Shown: in pieces, positions 7,271 through 16,069 of the stretch | Layout: every line of letters begins with the position of its first letter | Position numbering within the stretch: position 1 is the first letter of the stretch | Source of the DNA: Actinomycetota bacterium | GTDB lineage: Bacteria > Actinomycetota > Aquicultoria > Subteraquimicrobiales > UBA9087 | NCBI GenBank assembly: GCA_030019215.1 | Contig: JASEEZ010000018.1 | Coordinates: forward strand, 1-38,540 | DNA length: 38,540 nt | Direction of reading: 5' to 3' | Notes under the pieces: generated by a model | The model's database searches: none | Seen by the model: only the letters and a program-made list of their open reading frames with translations | What the model was told of the DNA's origin: nothing | Program-made: the position numbers and the translations under genes

Positions 7271-9952
7271 ATGAAGGGTTTGCGAAAGAAAAAAGTAATT
7301 CTCATCGACGGAAATAGCCTGGTTTACCGGGCCTTTTATGCTCTCCCCACCACTTTAGCCACCAAGGCTGGTCAGATAACCAATGCTGTCTATGGTTTCA
7401 CCGGTATGCTCATCAGACTTTTGAGGGAACAGAAGCCCGATGTAGTTGTGGTTGCCTTCGATAAGGGTATGCCCCTTAGAGTCAACCAGTACGAGGAATA
7501 TAAGGCCCATCGACCCGAGACCCCGGATGAACTCAAGAGTCAGTTCCCCCTTGTTAAGGATGTTCTCTGTGCTTTGAACATTCCCATATTCGAGGTTGAG
7601 GGCTTCGAGGCCGACGATGTTTTGGCTACCCTTGCTAAGGAGGCTGAAAGTGAGGGGTACGAGGCTGTGGTCGTAACCGGTGATCGGGATGCTTTCCAGC
7701 TTATCTCACCAAGTGTGAAGATAATGACAACAAGAAAAGGTATATCCGACATCGTTCTCTACGATCGGAGGAAGGTTGTGGAGCGCTATGGTATCCCGCC
7801 TGAGAAGATGCCCGACATGCTGGGCCTGAAAGGGGATGCCTCCGATAACATTCCAGGTGTTCCGGGGATTGGGGAAAAGACTGCCTCCAAGCTGATTCAA
7901 GAGTTCGGAAGCCTAGAGGGGGTACTTGACCACGTGGATGAACTTCCAAACAGGTTGCGAGAGACCTTAATTGAGCATAAGGAGCAGGCTAGGTTGAGCA
8001 AGCAGCTGGCCACCCTTGATTTTGACGTTCCCACCGAGGTCGATTTGAAGAAGTACCGTTGGGGCAAGTGGGATGAGACCCGGGTGCGCGAGCTTTTCTC
8101 TTGCCTCGAATTCAACACTCTCCTCGAAAGGTTATTGGGTGAAGAGTTTTCTGAAAAGGACACAGAACTGGTTTCATTGGATATCAGGCCAGGGGTCATC
8201 CTTTCCCTTCGAGATCTGGAGAATCTCCTGAAAAAGCTGAATCAAAGTTTAGAGATGGCACTGGAGGTGTGCTCCAGTGGTGTCTCTGTCGATCAGCATC
8301 TGGAGGGGTTGGCCATTGCTCTTGAGACGGGAGGCTCCGTGCGGGTTTACTATATTCCCCTCGCCGATGAGGGTGGTGTCATCCAGGATAAGCTCTTTGC
8401 CTCGGAGGGGGAGCTTTCAAGATCCCTCATTTTGAGCAGGCTTAAAGGCTATTTGGAGTCGTTGAGGCTTTCAAAATTGGTCCACGATGGCAAGATGGGG
8501 ATACTCTGCTTCAAGAAGGAGGGTCTGGATTTAAGGGGGATTTCTTTTGATACGATGATCGCTGCCTATCTCCTGGATCCCGGAAGAGGCGACTATCCTT
8601 TGGAGAACCTATGTCGAGAATATCTGAGGGCGAAGATTTCCGGCGATGGGACCCAGAATACTTGCCAGAGAGCTCTGGCTACCCTGAAGCTTCAATCCAT
8701 ATTGAAAGCGGAGCTTGAGCGGAGGGGGCTCCTGAAACTCTTCAAGGAGATCGAGGTGCCGCTTATTCCTGTTCTTGCCAGGATGGAGTGGGAGGGGGTG
8801 GGCATCGACGCGGAGGTTCTCGAGGTTCTTTCCTCAGAGGTAGACGACGTTTTAAGAACGCTTGAGAAAGAGATATACAATCTGGCTGGAGAGGAGTTCA
8901 ATATAAACTCTCCACAGCAGTTGGGAAAGGTTTTGTTCGAGAAATTGAGATTAGAGGTGGGTAAGAGAACGAAGACCGGCTATTCCACAGATTTTTCTGT
9001 CTTGATCAAGCTGGTGGATGAGCATCCCATCATCGAGAGGATTCTACGGTATCGGGAGCTATCCAAGTTAAAATCGACCTATATTGATGCCTTGCCGAAG
9101 TTGATTAATCCTCAAACGGCCAGAGTCCACACCTCTTTCAATCAGACCGGAACCGCCACGGGGAGGCTCTCCAGTAGCAATCCCAATCTGCAAAATATTC
9201 CAATCCGCACTGAACTGGGCAGGAGGATAAGGGAGGCTTTTGTGCCGTCCAGATCCACCGACGAGTTCCTGATGGCCGACTATTCTCAGATTGAATTGAG
9301 AATCCTTGCCCATTTATCTCAAGATGAAAATCTTTTGAGAGCCTTTAGAGAGGATAGGGATATTCATCAAGCCACGGCTTGTGAGGTTTTTGGAGTGGAG
9401 CCCAAGGATGTCGATCCCGGGATGAGGAGGGCAGCTAAGGCTGTGAACTTCGGGATTGTGTATGGCATCAGTTCTTATGGTCTCTCCGAGCAGCTGGGGA
9501 TATCCAAGGAAGATGCGAAGCTTTATATCGATAAGTATTTTAAGCGCTATCCCGATGTCAGAAAGTTCGTCGATAAGGTAGTGGCCGGGGCCTACCGGGA
9601 TGGTTTTGTTGCCACCATTTTTGGTCGGCGTCGCTACATCCCGGAGCTTAAGAGCAGCAACTACAGGATCAGAAATTTGGGGGAGAGATTGGCCATCAAT
9701 GCCTGTATACAGGGGAGCGCTGCTGATATCATCAAGGTGGCTATGATAGCTCTGGATCGGGAACTCGGCAAGCGTAGGCTTGAGACGAAGATGATTTTAC
9801 AGGTTCACGACGAGCTTCTGTTTGAGGTTCCCTCGTCGGGAAAGAAGGTTTCCACCATTCTGATAAGGGAGGTTATGGAAGGTGCCTATCCCCTAAAGGC
9901 AGGGTTGAAAGTGGATATTACCAGCGGTCCTAGGTGGGGAAAAACTCTGTAG
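7271..9952 (+). CDS. polA: DNA polymerase I
   Basis: Removes RNA primers and fills gaps in replication and excision repair. The product is 893 aa. The 5'-nuclease domain (about 1-290) shows LIDGNSLVYRAFYA, EADDVLATLA, VTGDRDAFQLI and LKGDASDNIPGVPGIGEKTA. The middle domain has lost the 3'-5' exonuclease residues: where DxE is expected there is LEVCSS, the NLKYD-type motif is HDGKMG, and no YxxxD is seen, so proofreading is predicted absent. The polymerase domain has motif A DYSQIELRILAHLSQD, motif B RRAAKAVNFGIVYG and motif C QVHDELLFEVP. ATG 7271 follows AAAAGGAG; a TTG at 7235 in frame is less likely because it lies inside the promoter. Confidence 0.97.
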   Translation: MKGLRKKKVILIDGNSLVYRAFYALPTTLATKAGQITNAVYGFTGMLIRLLREQKPDVVVVAFDKGMPLRVNQYEEYKAHRPETPDELKSQFPLVKDVLCALNIPIFEVEGFEADDVLATLAKEAESEGYEAVVVTGDRDAFQLISPSVKIMTTRKGISDIVLYDRRKVVERYGIPPEKMPDMLGLKGDASDNIPGVPGIGEKTASKLIQEFGSLEGVLDHVDELPNRLRETLIEHKEQARLSKQLATLDFDVPTEVDLKKYRWGKWDETRVRELFSCLEFNTLLERLLGEEFSEKDTELVSLDIRPGVILSLRDLENLLKKLNQSLEMALEVCSSGVSVDQHLEGLAIALETGGSVRVYYIPLADEGGVIQDKLFASEGELSRSLILSRLKGYLESLRLSKLVHDGKMGILCFKKEGLDLRGISFDTMIAAYLLDPGRGDYPLENLCREYLRAKISGDGTQNTCQRALATLKLQSILKAELERRGLLKLFKEIEVPLIPVLARMEWEGVGIDAEVLEVLSSEVDDVLRTLEKEIYNLAGEEFNINSPQQLGKVLFEKLRLEVGKRTKTGYSTDFSVLIKLVDEHPIIERILRYRELSKLKSTYIDALPKLINPQTARVHTSFNQTGTATGRLSSSNPNLQNIPIRTELGRRIREAFVPSRSTDEFLMADYSQIELRILAHLSQDENLLRAFREDRDIHQATACEVFGVEPKDVDPGMRRAAKAVNFGIVYGISSYGLSEQLGISKEDAKLYIDKYFKRYPDVRKFVDKVVAGAYRDGFVATIFGRRRYIPELKSSNYRIRNLGERLAINACIQGSAADIIKVAMIALDRELGKRRLETKMILQVHDELLFEVPSSGKKVSTILIREVMEGAYPLKAGLKVDITSGPRWGKTL

Positions 9953-9994
9953 GTTGGATTGTTGAGTTTTTGCGGAAAGACTTGGGCTGGTTTT

Positions 9995-10005
9995 TGTGGT
10001 AAACT
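9995..10005 (+). promoter_or_regulatory. Extended -10 element before rpsA
   Basis: The string TGTGGTAAACT contains TG-N-TAAACT, an extended -10. No good -35 is seen. Exactly the same 11 bases precede coaE (11499-11509), which supports a functional element. Confidence 0.45.
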
Positions 10006-10040
10006 GGTGGAGAAAATAAAGCTGGAGGGATAAAAAAATA

Positions 10041-11426
10041 ATGGGAAGAAGCGAAAAGGAAGAAGTCAAAGACTACATGAAATTGGACGAGGAGGGCAGG
10101 TTAGTCCCAGACTACGAGCGGACGATAAAAATCTTCGACGAGGGAGATATAGTTTCGGGGACGGTCGTCAGAGTCGATAGGGATGAAGTTTTGGTAGATA
10201 TCGGCTACAAATCGGAGGGGGCCATCCCCGTTCGGGAGCTTTCCGTAAAGACGAACGTGGATCCATTTGAGGTTGTCTCCGTCGGCGATGAGATCGAAGC
10301 TTTGGTGTTACAGAAGGAGGATAAGGAGGGAAGACTGATTCTCTCCAAAAAGCGAGCCGAGTACGAGAGGGCCTGGGATGAGATCGAGCGGATACGCGAG
10401 GAAGGTGGCACTGTAAAGGGAAAGGTTATCGAGGTCGTCAAGGGCGGGTTGATTTTGAACATTGGCCTGAGGGGATTTTTGCCTGCCTCTCTCGTGGAGC
10501 TCCGCCGCGTCAAGGATCTGGGCGATTACGTTGGTCAGGATTTGGAATGCAAGATAATCGAGATAAACAGGAGTCGAAATAATGTGGTTCTCTCCCGCAG
10601 AGCGATTCTGGAGGAAAAACATAGGGAGGAACGTAGGGAGATTCTGGCCAGGTTGGAAAAAGGACAGATACTCACGGGAAAGATCTCCAGCATAGTGGAT
10701 TTTGGGGCCTTCGTTGATTTGGGAGGGGTCGATGGGCTCATTCACATCTCGGAGCTCTCATGGACCCGTATCAATCATCCCTCTGAGGTCGTCACCGTGG
10801 GCGATGAAGTCAAGGTGCAAGTTTTGGACGTCGATATGGAACGGGAGCGGGTTTCCCTGGGTCTTAGGCAAACTCAGGAGGATCCATGGCGAGAGCAGGT
10901 AAGCAAATATTCCGTGGGTGACGTCATTAAAGGGTCTGTAAGCAAACTTGTCTCGTTCGGCGCCTTCGTGGAAATTGGTGAGGGGGTCGAGGGCTTAATG
11001 CATGTTTCTGAACTGAGTGATGAGCGGGTTGAATCGCCTGAAGAGGTGGTAAGAGTTGGTGAAGAGGTGGAGGCCAGGATCATCGATATAGATCTGGATC
11101 GAAGGAGGGTGAATCTTACTCTCAGAAAGGCAGAGGAGAAAAAAGAACTAGAAAAAAAACCAGAAGAGAAACCAGAGGAAAAAGTAGAAGAAAAGGTAGA
11201 AACGAAAGAAAAGGCGAAAGCAAAAGCAAAAGCAAAAGAAAAGGCGGAAGAGAAGGAAGTTGCAGTTAAGGTAGAGGAAGCCGAGGAGAAGGTGATGGAG
11301 CTAAAAGAGGCCTCGGAGGAAGCGATAGAGGAGGAATCAGAGAAAGAGATTCTCCCCGAACCGACCTCTCTGGAGGCGGTATTGGAAGAGATGAAAAAGA
11401 CCCGGGGGAGGAAGAAGAAGACGTAA
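10041..11426 (+). CDS. rpsA: 30S ribosomal protein S1 homologue, four S1 domains
   Basis: RNA-binding protein that helps the 30S subunit capture mRNA. The 461-aa chain holds four S1 (OB-fold) domains at about 31-100, 117-185, 205-277 and 292-365. Domains 3 and 4 have the canonical VDFGAFVDLGGVDGLIHISELS and VSFGAFVEIGEGVEGLMHVSEL type cores; domains 1 and 2 are more diverged. Residues 366-461 are a low-complexity tail of Lys, Glu and Ala, with repeated KAKAKAKEKAEEK-type text, probably disordered. Four domains match the actinobacterial form rather than the six-domain proteobacterial one. It follows polA, an order common in Actinomycetota. Confidence 0.93.
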   Translation: MGRSEKEEVKDYMKLDEEGRLVPDYERTIKIFDEGDIVSGTVVRVDRDEVLVDIGYKSEGAIPVRELSVKTNVDPFEVVSVGDEIEALVLQKEDKEGRLILSKKRAEYERAWDEIERIREEGGTVKGKVIEVVKGGLILNIGLRGFLPASLVELRRVKDLGDYVGQDLECKIIEINRSRNNVVLSRRAILEEKHREERREILARLEKGQILTGKISSIVDFGAFVDLGGVDGLIHISELSWTRINHPSEVVTVGDEVKVQVLDVDMERERVSLGLRQTQEDPWREQVSKYSVGDVIKGSVSKLVSFGAFVEIGEGVEGLMHVSELSDERVESPEEVVRVGEEVEARIIDIDLDRRRVNLTLRKAEEKKELEKKPEEKPEEKVEEKVETKEKAKAKAKAKEKAEEKEVAVKVEEAEEKVMELKEASEEAIEEESEKEILPEPTSLEAVLEEMKKTRGRKKKT

Positions 11427-11452
11427 GCAGCGCCCCCGAATAAACGACTCTC

Positions 11453-11481
11453 AGGCCTCGCAAATTGCGGGGCCTTTGTTT
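11453..11481 (+). terminator. Terminator after rpsA
   Basis: Stem AGGCCTCGCAA / TTGCGGGGCCT with one T-G wobble and a single-base loop, followed by the T-rich tail TTGTTTA. Confidence 0.8.
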
Positions 11482-11498
11482 ATTTGACCTCTTTGCTC

Positions 11499-11509
11499 TG
11501 TGGTAAACT
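11499..11509 (+). promoter_or_regulatory. Extended -10 element before coaE
   Basis: TGTGGTAAACT, identical to the element before rpsA. TTGACC lies 14 bp upstream of the TAAACT hexamer, a short spacing, so the extended TG probably compensates. Confidence 0.5.
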
Positions 11510-11538
11510 TAAATTGGGCCCGTTAAAGGAAGGTGAAG

Positions 11539-12129
11539 ATGAAAATAGTCGGTGTCACTGGGGGAATTGCTGTTGGCAAGAGCACTGTCGCCGGGTTTCT
11601 GGCCAAATGGGGGGCGGCGGTGATCGATGCCGATGAGATTGCCCAACAAGTCGTTCTCGAACCTGAGGTGCACCACCGGATAGTCGCTCGTTTCGGTGGG
11701 GATATTCTCCGAGCCGATGGGGGCATCGATCGAAGAAAGCTGGCGAAGGTGGTCTTCTCCGACCCACAGAAGCTCAAGGTTCTAAATGAGATCGTTCATC
11801 CCCCAGTAATAGGGATGGTCAAGGAACGGGTGGAGGAGCTGAAGGAGAGTCTCTGCGATGGCGTGGTCGTGTTGGACGTACCCCTTCTGGTCGAGACCGA
11901 TTTGCTTTCACTAGTCGACTTGGTTGTTGTGGTGACCGTGAGCGAGGAAGCTCAACTAGAGCGTTTAAAGAAGAAGAGTCTCTCGATGTGTGAGGCGAAG
12001 TCGAGAATCTCGGCGCAGATACCTCAGGAGGAGCGCTTGAGATATGCCGACTATGTGATTGAGAACGATGGAACACTGGAGGCATTAGAGAGAAAAGTGG
12101 ATGGTTTGTGGAAGAAAATAGTTGGCTGA
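11539..12129 (+). CDS. coaE: Dephospho-CoA kinase
   Basis: Last step of coenzyme A synthesis, phosphorylating the 3'-hydroxyl of dephospho-CoA. The product is 196 aa. The P-loop GGIAVGKS is at residues 8-15, followed by VIDADEIAQQVV (substrate-binding DAD), RRKLAKVVFSD and VVLDVPLLVE. ATG 11539 is preceded by AAAGGAAGG; a GTG two codons earlier is less likely. It lies between rpsA and uvrB, as in other actinobacterial genomes. The stop codon itself is part of the first unit of a heptad repeat array. Confidence 0.95.
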   Translation: MKIVGVTGGIAVGKSTVAGFLAKWGAAVIDADEIAQQVVLEPEVHHRIVARFGGDILRADGGIDRRKLAKVVFSDPQKLKVLNEIVHPPVIGMVKERVEELKESLCDGVVVLDVPLLVETDLLSLVDLVVVVTVSEEAQLERLKKKSLSMCEAKSRISAQIPQEERLRYADYVIENDGTLEALERKVDGLWKKIVG

Positions 12130-12167
12130 TAGCTAATGGCAGATAGCTGATGGCTGGTGGCAGATAG
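12126..12167 (+). repeat. Heptanucleotide array overlapping the coaE stop codon (6 units)
   Basis: CTGATAG, CTAATGG, CAGATAG, CTGATGG, CTGGTGG, CAGATAG: six in-phase units of the same YWGATRG family as at glnA and gap. The first unit includes the coaE TGA. The orientation is the sense of coaE. No hairpin chain follows here. Confidence 0.75.
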
Positions 12168-12383
12168 CTGAGAATGAAGGGTGAAGAAAGTCTTTAAATT
12201 CAAAATCCTAATCTCTAAATCTTAAACAAATCCAAAACCCTAATTTTCCAAATGTTGTTTTGAATTTTGTATTTTGAACTTTGTGCTTGTTTAGAATTTG
12301 GTGCTTAGAGCTTTGAATTTCTTGCCTCTGAATTCTTAATTTTAGTGGCTGGAAGCTGGCGACTGATTGAATTGGTGATTTAA
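12168..12383. other. AT-rich repeat-derived spacer between coaE and uvrB
   Basis: No gene is seen. 12172-12199 shares the words GAATGAAGG and GTCTTTAAAT with 24191-24232 downstream of whiA. 12289-12341 is closely related, in inverted orientation, to 38439-38498. No clear promoter was found for uvrB. Confidence 0.55.
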
Positions 12384-14378
12384 ATGGCAAACTTTAAGGC
12401 TTGTGCCCCTTTTGAGCCCAAGGGGGATCAGCCCAGGGCAATAAGGCAGTTGATCAAGGGAGTCAAGAGAGACTATCCTTATCAGACTCTTCTCGGGGTG
12501 ACGGGGAGCGGTAAGACCTTCACGATGGCCAAAGTCATCGAGGGTGTCCAAAAACCAACCCTGGTTATCGCGCCCAATAAGACACTGGCTGCCCAACTTT
12601 GTGGCGAATTCAGAGAGTTTTTCCCCGAGAGTGCCGTCGAATATTTTGTGAGCTATTACGACTACTATCAACCTGAGGCCTATCTGCCCCAAATGGACCT
12701 CTACATCGAGAAGGACGCTTCCATAAATGATGAGATCGACCGGTTGCGACATGCTGCCACGTCTGCTCTTCTCTCCCGAAGGGATGCCATCATCGTTGCC
12801 AGCGTTTCCTGCATCTATAATCTTGGCTCGCCGCAGGATTACTTAGCCAGGGTGGTCCTCCTTGAAGCGGGAAAGGATTACGAGCGTGATGAGATTTTGA
12901 GAAAGCTCGTGTCCGTCAAGTACCAGAGAAACGACATGGATTTCTCTCGGGGGAGATTTCGTGTCAGGGGCGACGTTGTAGAGATCTTCCCAGCCTACGA
13001 GGATAGGGCATTAAGAATTGAGATGTTCGGCGATACCGTGGAACGGATTCTGGAGATAGATTCTCTGGTGGGGGAGGTAGTACGCGAGCACGAGAAGATC
13101 GCGATCTATCCCGCTACTCACTTTGTGACCATCGAGGATAAGCGGGACAGGGCGATTGTCTCCATCGAAAAGGAACTCCAGTGGCGATTGAGGGAGCTTG
13201 AGGCCGAGAGGAAGCTGCTGGAAGCCCAGAGGCTCCGGGCGCGCACCAGATACGATCTGGAGATGATCAGAGAGGTTGGTTACTGTGCCGGAATAGAGAA
13301 TTATTCGAGGCATTTTTCGGGCAAGACACCCGGTGAGCCACCCGATACTCTCCTAGATTACTTCCCCGATGATTATCTCGTCTTTATAGACGAGTCTCAT
13401 ATCACCGTGCCTCAGATTCACGGCATGCACGAGGGAGACAGATCACGGAAGGAAGCCCTGGTTGATTACGGTTTCAGATTGCCCTCTGCTTTCGATAATC
13501 GCCCTCTGACCTTCGATGAGTTCATCAAAAAGGTGCCGCGGATCGTCTTTGTGAGTGCCACGCCTGCTGAATACGAGCTCTCTGTCAGTAATCAGGTTGT
13601 TGAGCAGATCATCCGTCCCACGGGGCTGGTTGATCCAGAGGTGATTGTTCGTCCCTCCGAAGGTCAAATTGATGATTTGGTGAGCGAGATTAAAAGGAGA
13701 GTCACCAGAGATGAAAGGATATTGGTCACTACCTTAACCAAGAGGATGGCCGAAAATCTGACCGACTATCTTGTGGAGAACGGTATCAAAGCGAGATATA
13801 TGCACGCGGATGTGGAAACACTGGAGCGAATTAAGATATTGACGGATTTGAGACTCGGCGAGTTCGACGTGCTGGTCGGGATAAACCTCCTTAGGGAGGG
13901 TCTCGACTTACCCGAGGTATCTCTGGTCGCAATCCTCGATGCAGACAAGGAGGGTTTCTTGAGAAGCGAGAGATCGCTCATTCAAACCATCGGCCGGGCG
14001 GCCCGAAACGTCGGTGGCCAGGTCGTTCTTTACGCCAGTGAGGTCACGGAGTCCATGAAGCGAGCTTTAAGCGAGACCAACCGGCGGCGGAGAATGCAAA
14101 TTGAGTTCAACAAAGAGCATGGCATAGAGCCGCAGACCATTCGCAAGGCCGTAACCGATATCATTCAAGCTGCTCAAGCCGCTGAATCGCGAGCTTTATA
14201 TCAAACCAGGCGGAGGTTGACCGGGGAGATTTTGCGAATGCCCCGAGATGAATTACGCCGCTTGATTCAGGTTTTGGAAGAGGAGATGAGAACCGCCGCC
14301 GAGGAGCTGAAGTTTGAGGAGGCGGCCAGATTGCGTGATGAGATCGTGGAGCTAAGAGAAGAACTCACTTCTTCCTGA
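12384..14378 (+). CDS. uvrB: UvrABC excinuclease subunit B
   Basis: Damage-verifying helicase-like subunit of nucleotide excision repair; receives DNA from UvrA and recruits UvrC. The product is 664 aa, the normal length. Walker A GVTGSGKT is at about 38-45, the aromatic beta-hairpin region [12 protein letters not shown] at about 90-101, DESH of motif II at about 336, and motif [11 protein letters not shown] at about 533. The C-terminal UVR domain (about 625-660, [10 protein letters not shown]) binds UvrC. ATG 12384. With uvrA, uvrC, polA and an alkyltransferase within 15 kb it forms a repair neighbourhood. Confidence 0.97.
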   Translation: MANFKACAPFEPKGDQPRAIRQLIKGVKRDYPYQTLLGVTGSGKTFTMAKVIEGVQKPTLVIAPNKTLAAQLCGEFREFFPESAVEYFVSYYDYYQPEAYLPQMDLYIEKDASINDEIDRLRHAATSALLSRRDAIIVASVSCIYNLGSPQDYLARVVLLEAGKDYERDEILRKLVSVKYQRNDMDFSRGRFRVRGDVVEIFPAYEDRALRIEMFGDTVERILEIDSLVGEVVREHEKIAIYPATHFVTIEDKRDRAIVSIEKELQWRLRELEAERKLLEAQRLRARTRYDLEMIREVGYCAGIENYSRHFSGKTPGEPPDTLLDYFPDDYLVFIDESHITVPQIHGMHEGDRSRKEALVDYGFRLPSAFDNRPLTFDEFIKKVPRIVFVSATPAEYELSVSNQVVEQIIRPTGLVDPEVIVRPSEGQIDDLVSEIKRRVTRDERILVTTLTKRMAENLTDYLVENGIKARYMHADVETLERIKILTDLRLGEFDVLVGINLLREGLDLPEVSLVAILDADKEGFLRSERSLIQTIGRAARNVGGQVVLYASEVTESMKRALSETNRRRRMQIEFNKEHGIEPQTIRKAVTDIIQAAQAAESRALYQTRRRLTGEILRMPRDELRRLIQVLEEEMRTAAEELKFEEAARLRDEIVELREELTSS

Positions 14379-14393
14379 AGAACACTTTTCCGG

Positions 14394-14657
14394 TTAAATT
14401 GGCGAGGACTCTGGCCGCGATTTTCCTTCTGGCTCCGGGGCAAGAAGACTGGTAACAATATCTCTTTTCGTCACTATACCAACCAATTTACCTTCCTTAA
14501 CTACTGGCAGAAGCCTCAATGCGTGCTCGAACATGACATCCAGGGTTTCGCCCAGAGAATATTCTGGGGTTATCGTGACGACCGGGGAAACCATTACGTC
14601 TTTAACGTGGCTTGCAAAGAGACTTTGGAGGCGCTCCGATCTAAAGATTTTCAACAA
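14394..14657 (-). CDS. Small CBS-domain protein, start uncertain
   Basis: An 87-aa product with one recognisable CBS motif: VKDVMVSPVVTITPEYSLGE at about 18-37, then MFEHALRLLPVVKEGKLVGIVTKRDIV. CBS domains bind adenosyl ligands and usually occur in pairs; only one is present, so it may dimerise or be a remnant. There is no ATG start. The frame opens after a TGA, and only two adjacent TTG codons (14657, 14654) are available, with AAAAGGG directly against the first. An ATG just upstream is in another frame and soon meets a stop, so a frameshift is possible. It lies behind the antiporter on the same strand and might regulate it. Confidence 0.6.
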   Translation of the reverse strand: MLKIFRSERLQSLFASHVKDVMVSPVVTITPEYSLGETLDVMFEHALRLLPVVKEGKLVGIVTKRDIVTSLLAPEPEGKSRPESSPI

Positions 14658-14711
14658 CCCTTTTCGTCATAATTTGCTTCACTTTAATGCGAGGTAGTCT
14701 GTTTATTTCAA

Positions 14712-15938
14712 TCATCTCTTTTCCTCGGGAACTTCATCTGCCTTAAAGATGGCCCATTTGGTGAAGGGAGGTCCCAAAATTTGAAAGATGAGAGTCGTGC
14801 CGGCGATTACGTTTATTGCTAAAAGACCTAGCTCTCTCCCTGCTGCACCGTAAGCTTGAAAATCGCGCAGGGCTTGCATCGATAAACCGATTGCTACACC
14901 CGCTTGAGACAGAAGGCAAAAACCGAGGTATTTTCTAACGGTTTCTGGGGCGTTTGATATGCGACCGCCGAACCAGGTGCCGATGCTTTTTCCCGCTACT
15001 CTGTTGATTATATAGGCTAGTCCTATGAGCCCGAGCTTAGCCAGCAAACTAGTCTGAAGCCTCGCGCCCACGAGGATGAAAAATAGAACGAATACTGGCG
15101 GGGTGATTCTTTGAACTACATCAAATACTTCGGTTCTTTTTGTAAGGTTTATAACTGTAGCACCCAGGGCCATATTTGAAAGAATAAGCGAGGAGTGGAA
15201 CGTTAAGGCAAGACCCGTGCATAAAACTATTGAGCCAATGCCCAATATCATCAGGGCCTCGCGGTCGTGAACTCTCTTGATTACGAAAGATAGCAAAACT
15301 CCTATCATAATTCCTATAAACAGGGAGCGCCCTATCTCAAGGAGAGGGGCTTCTAGAAGGGAAAGGGCCGGTGGCATGCTTTCCCTAACGAGAAGACCCT
15401 TTATCATCATGGTTGCAAAGGCATAGATTATAATCGCTGTTGCATCATCCAAGCCCACCACCGCATAGAGGGTAGTTGTAAGAGGACCCGATGATTCGTA
15501 CTCGCGTAAGACATCGACCGTAGCCGCCGGAGCGGTGGCGGACGCCAATGCGCCAAAGAGAAGAGCGACCGGAAGCCGTTGTGTGAAGATATAGATGGCG
15601 ACAGTTACGGCAAGAAAAGCCCCGAAGCTTTCCAGTATTGTGATGGTGAAGATGCTTTTTCCAAGTCTCTTGAAGACCGCAATGGACATCTCCCCGCCTA
15701 TCGCGAAACCGATGAGGGCCAGAGCAAACCAGCTTATCAAATCGAGCCTATTTAACGCTTGCTCGCTGAAGAATCCCAGGAATGATTCACCGAGTAGAAG
15801 ACCGATGATGATGAAGCCTACAACCTGTGGAGCTTTAAAAAATTTTCTGCCGAATCTCCCTCCAAAAAAGCCAACCACAATGGCTAGCCCCAGTAAAGTT
15901 ATAAGAGTATTGATGTCAAGCGAAGCGGCGGTTAACAT
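14712..15938 (-). CDS. Cation:proton antiporter, CPA2 (Kef/Nap) family
   Basis: Integral membrane exchanger of Na+ or K+ for protons. The 408-aa chain is almost wholly hydrophobic, with about 12 predicted membrane segments and no C-terminal nucleotide-binding (TrkA-N) domain. The family core shows APQVVGFIIIGLLLGE near the N terminus, SATAPAATVDVLREYE and the acidic pair in VGLDDATAIIIYAF, the likely ion-binding centre. ATG 15938 is preceded by AAAGAGGTGAAA; a longer frame to 15995 lacks a ribosome site. A CBS protein follows on the same strand. The ion carried cannot be told from sequence. Confidence 0.85.
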   Translation of the reverse strand: MLTAASLDINTLITLLGLAIVVGFFGGRFGRKFFKAPQVVGFIIIGLLLGESFLGFFSEQALNRLDLISWFALALIGFAIGGEMSIAVFKRLGKSIFTITILESFGAFLAVTVAIYIFTQRLPVALLFGALASATAPAATVDVLREYESSGPLTTTLYAVVGLDDATAIIIYAFATMMIKGLLVRESMPPALSLLEAPLLEIGRSLFIGIMIGVLLSFVIKRVHDREALMILGIGSIVLCTGLALTFHSSLILSNMALGATVINLTKRTEVFDVVQRITPPVFVLFFILVGARLQTSLLAKLGLIGLAYIINRVAGKSIGTWFGGRISNAPETVRKYLGFCLLSQAGVAIGLSMQALRDFQAYGAAGRELGLLAINVIAGTTLIFQILGPPFTKWAIFKADEVPEEKR

Positions 15939-16025
15939 TTTCACCTCTTTGAGTAATATTCTCTTATATATACCACCTGACGAGGGAAGGGTCAAACGGA
16001 TCAGCGTAAATAGCCTGTTGAACTA

Positions 16026-16034
16026 TGTTATAAT
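16026..16034 (+). promoter_or_regulatory. Extended -10 promoter of uvrA
   Basis: TGTTATAAT: a perfect TATAAT with the extended TG-N. The -35 region is poor. Distance to the uvrA ATG is 35 bp. No SOS-box-like palindrome was recognised near it. Confidence 0.6.
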
Positions 16035-16069
16035 CATTTTTGGGTCTCGAATTTTTGGTGAGGTAGAGA

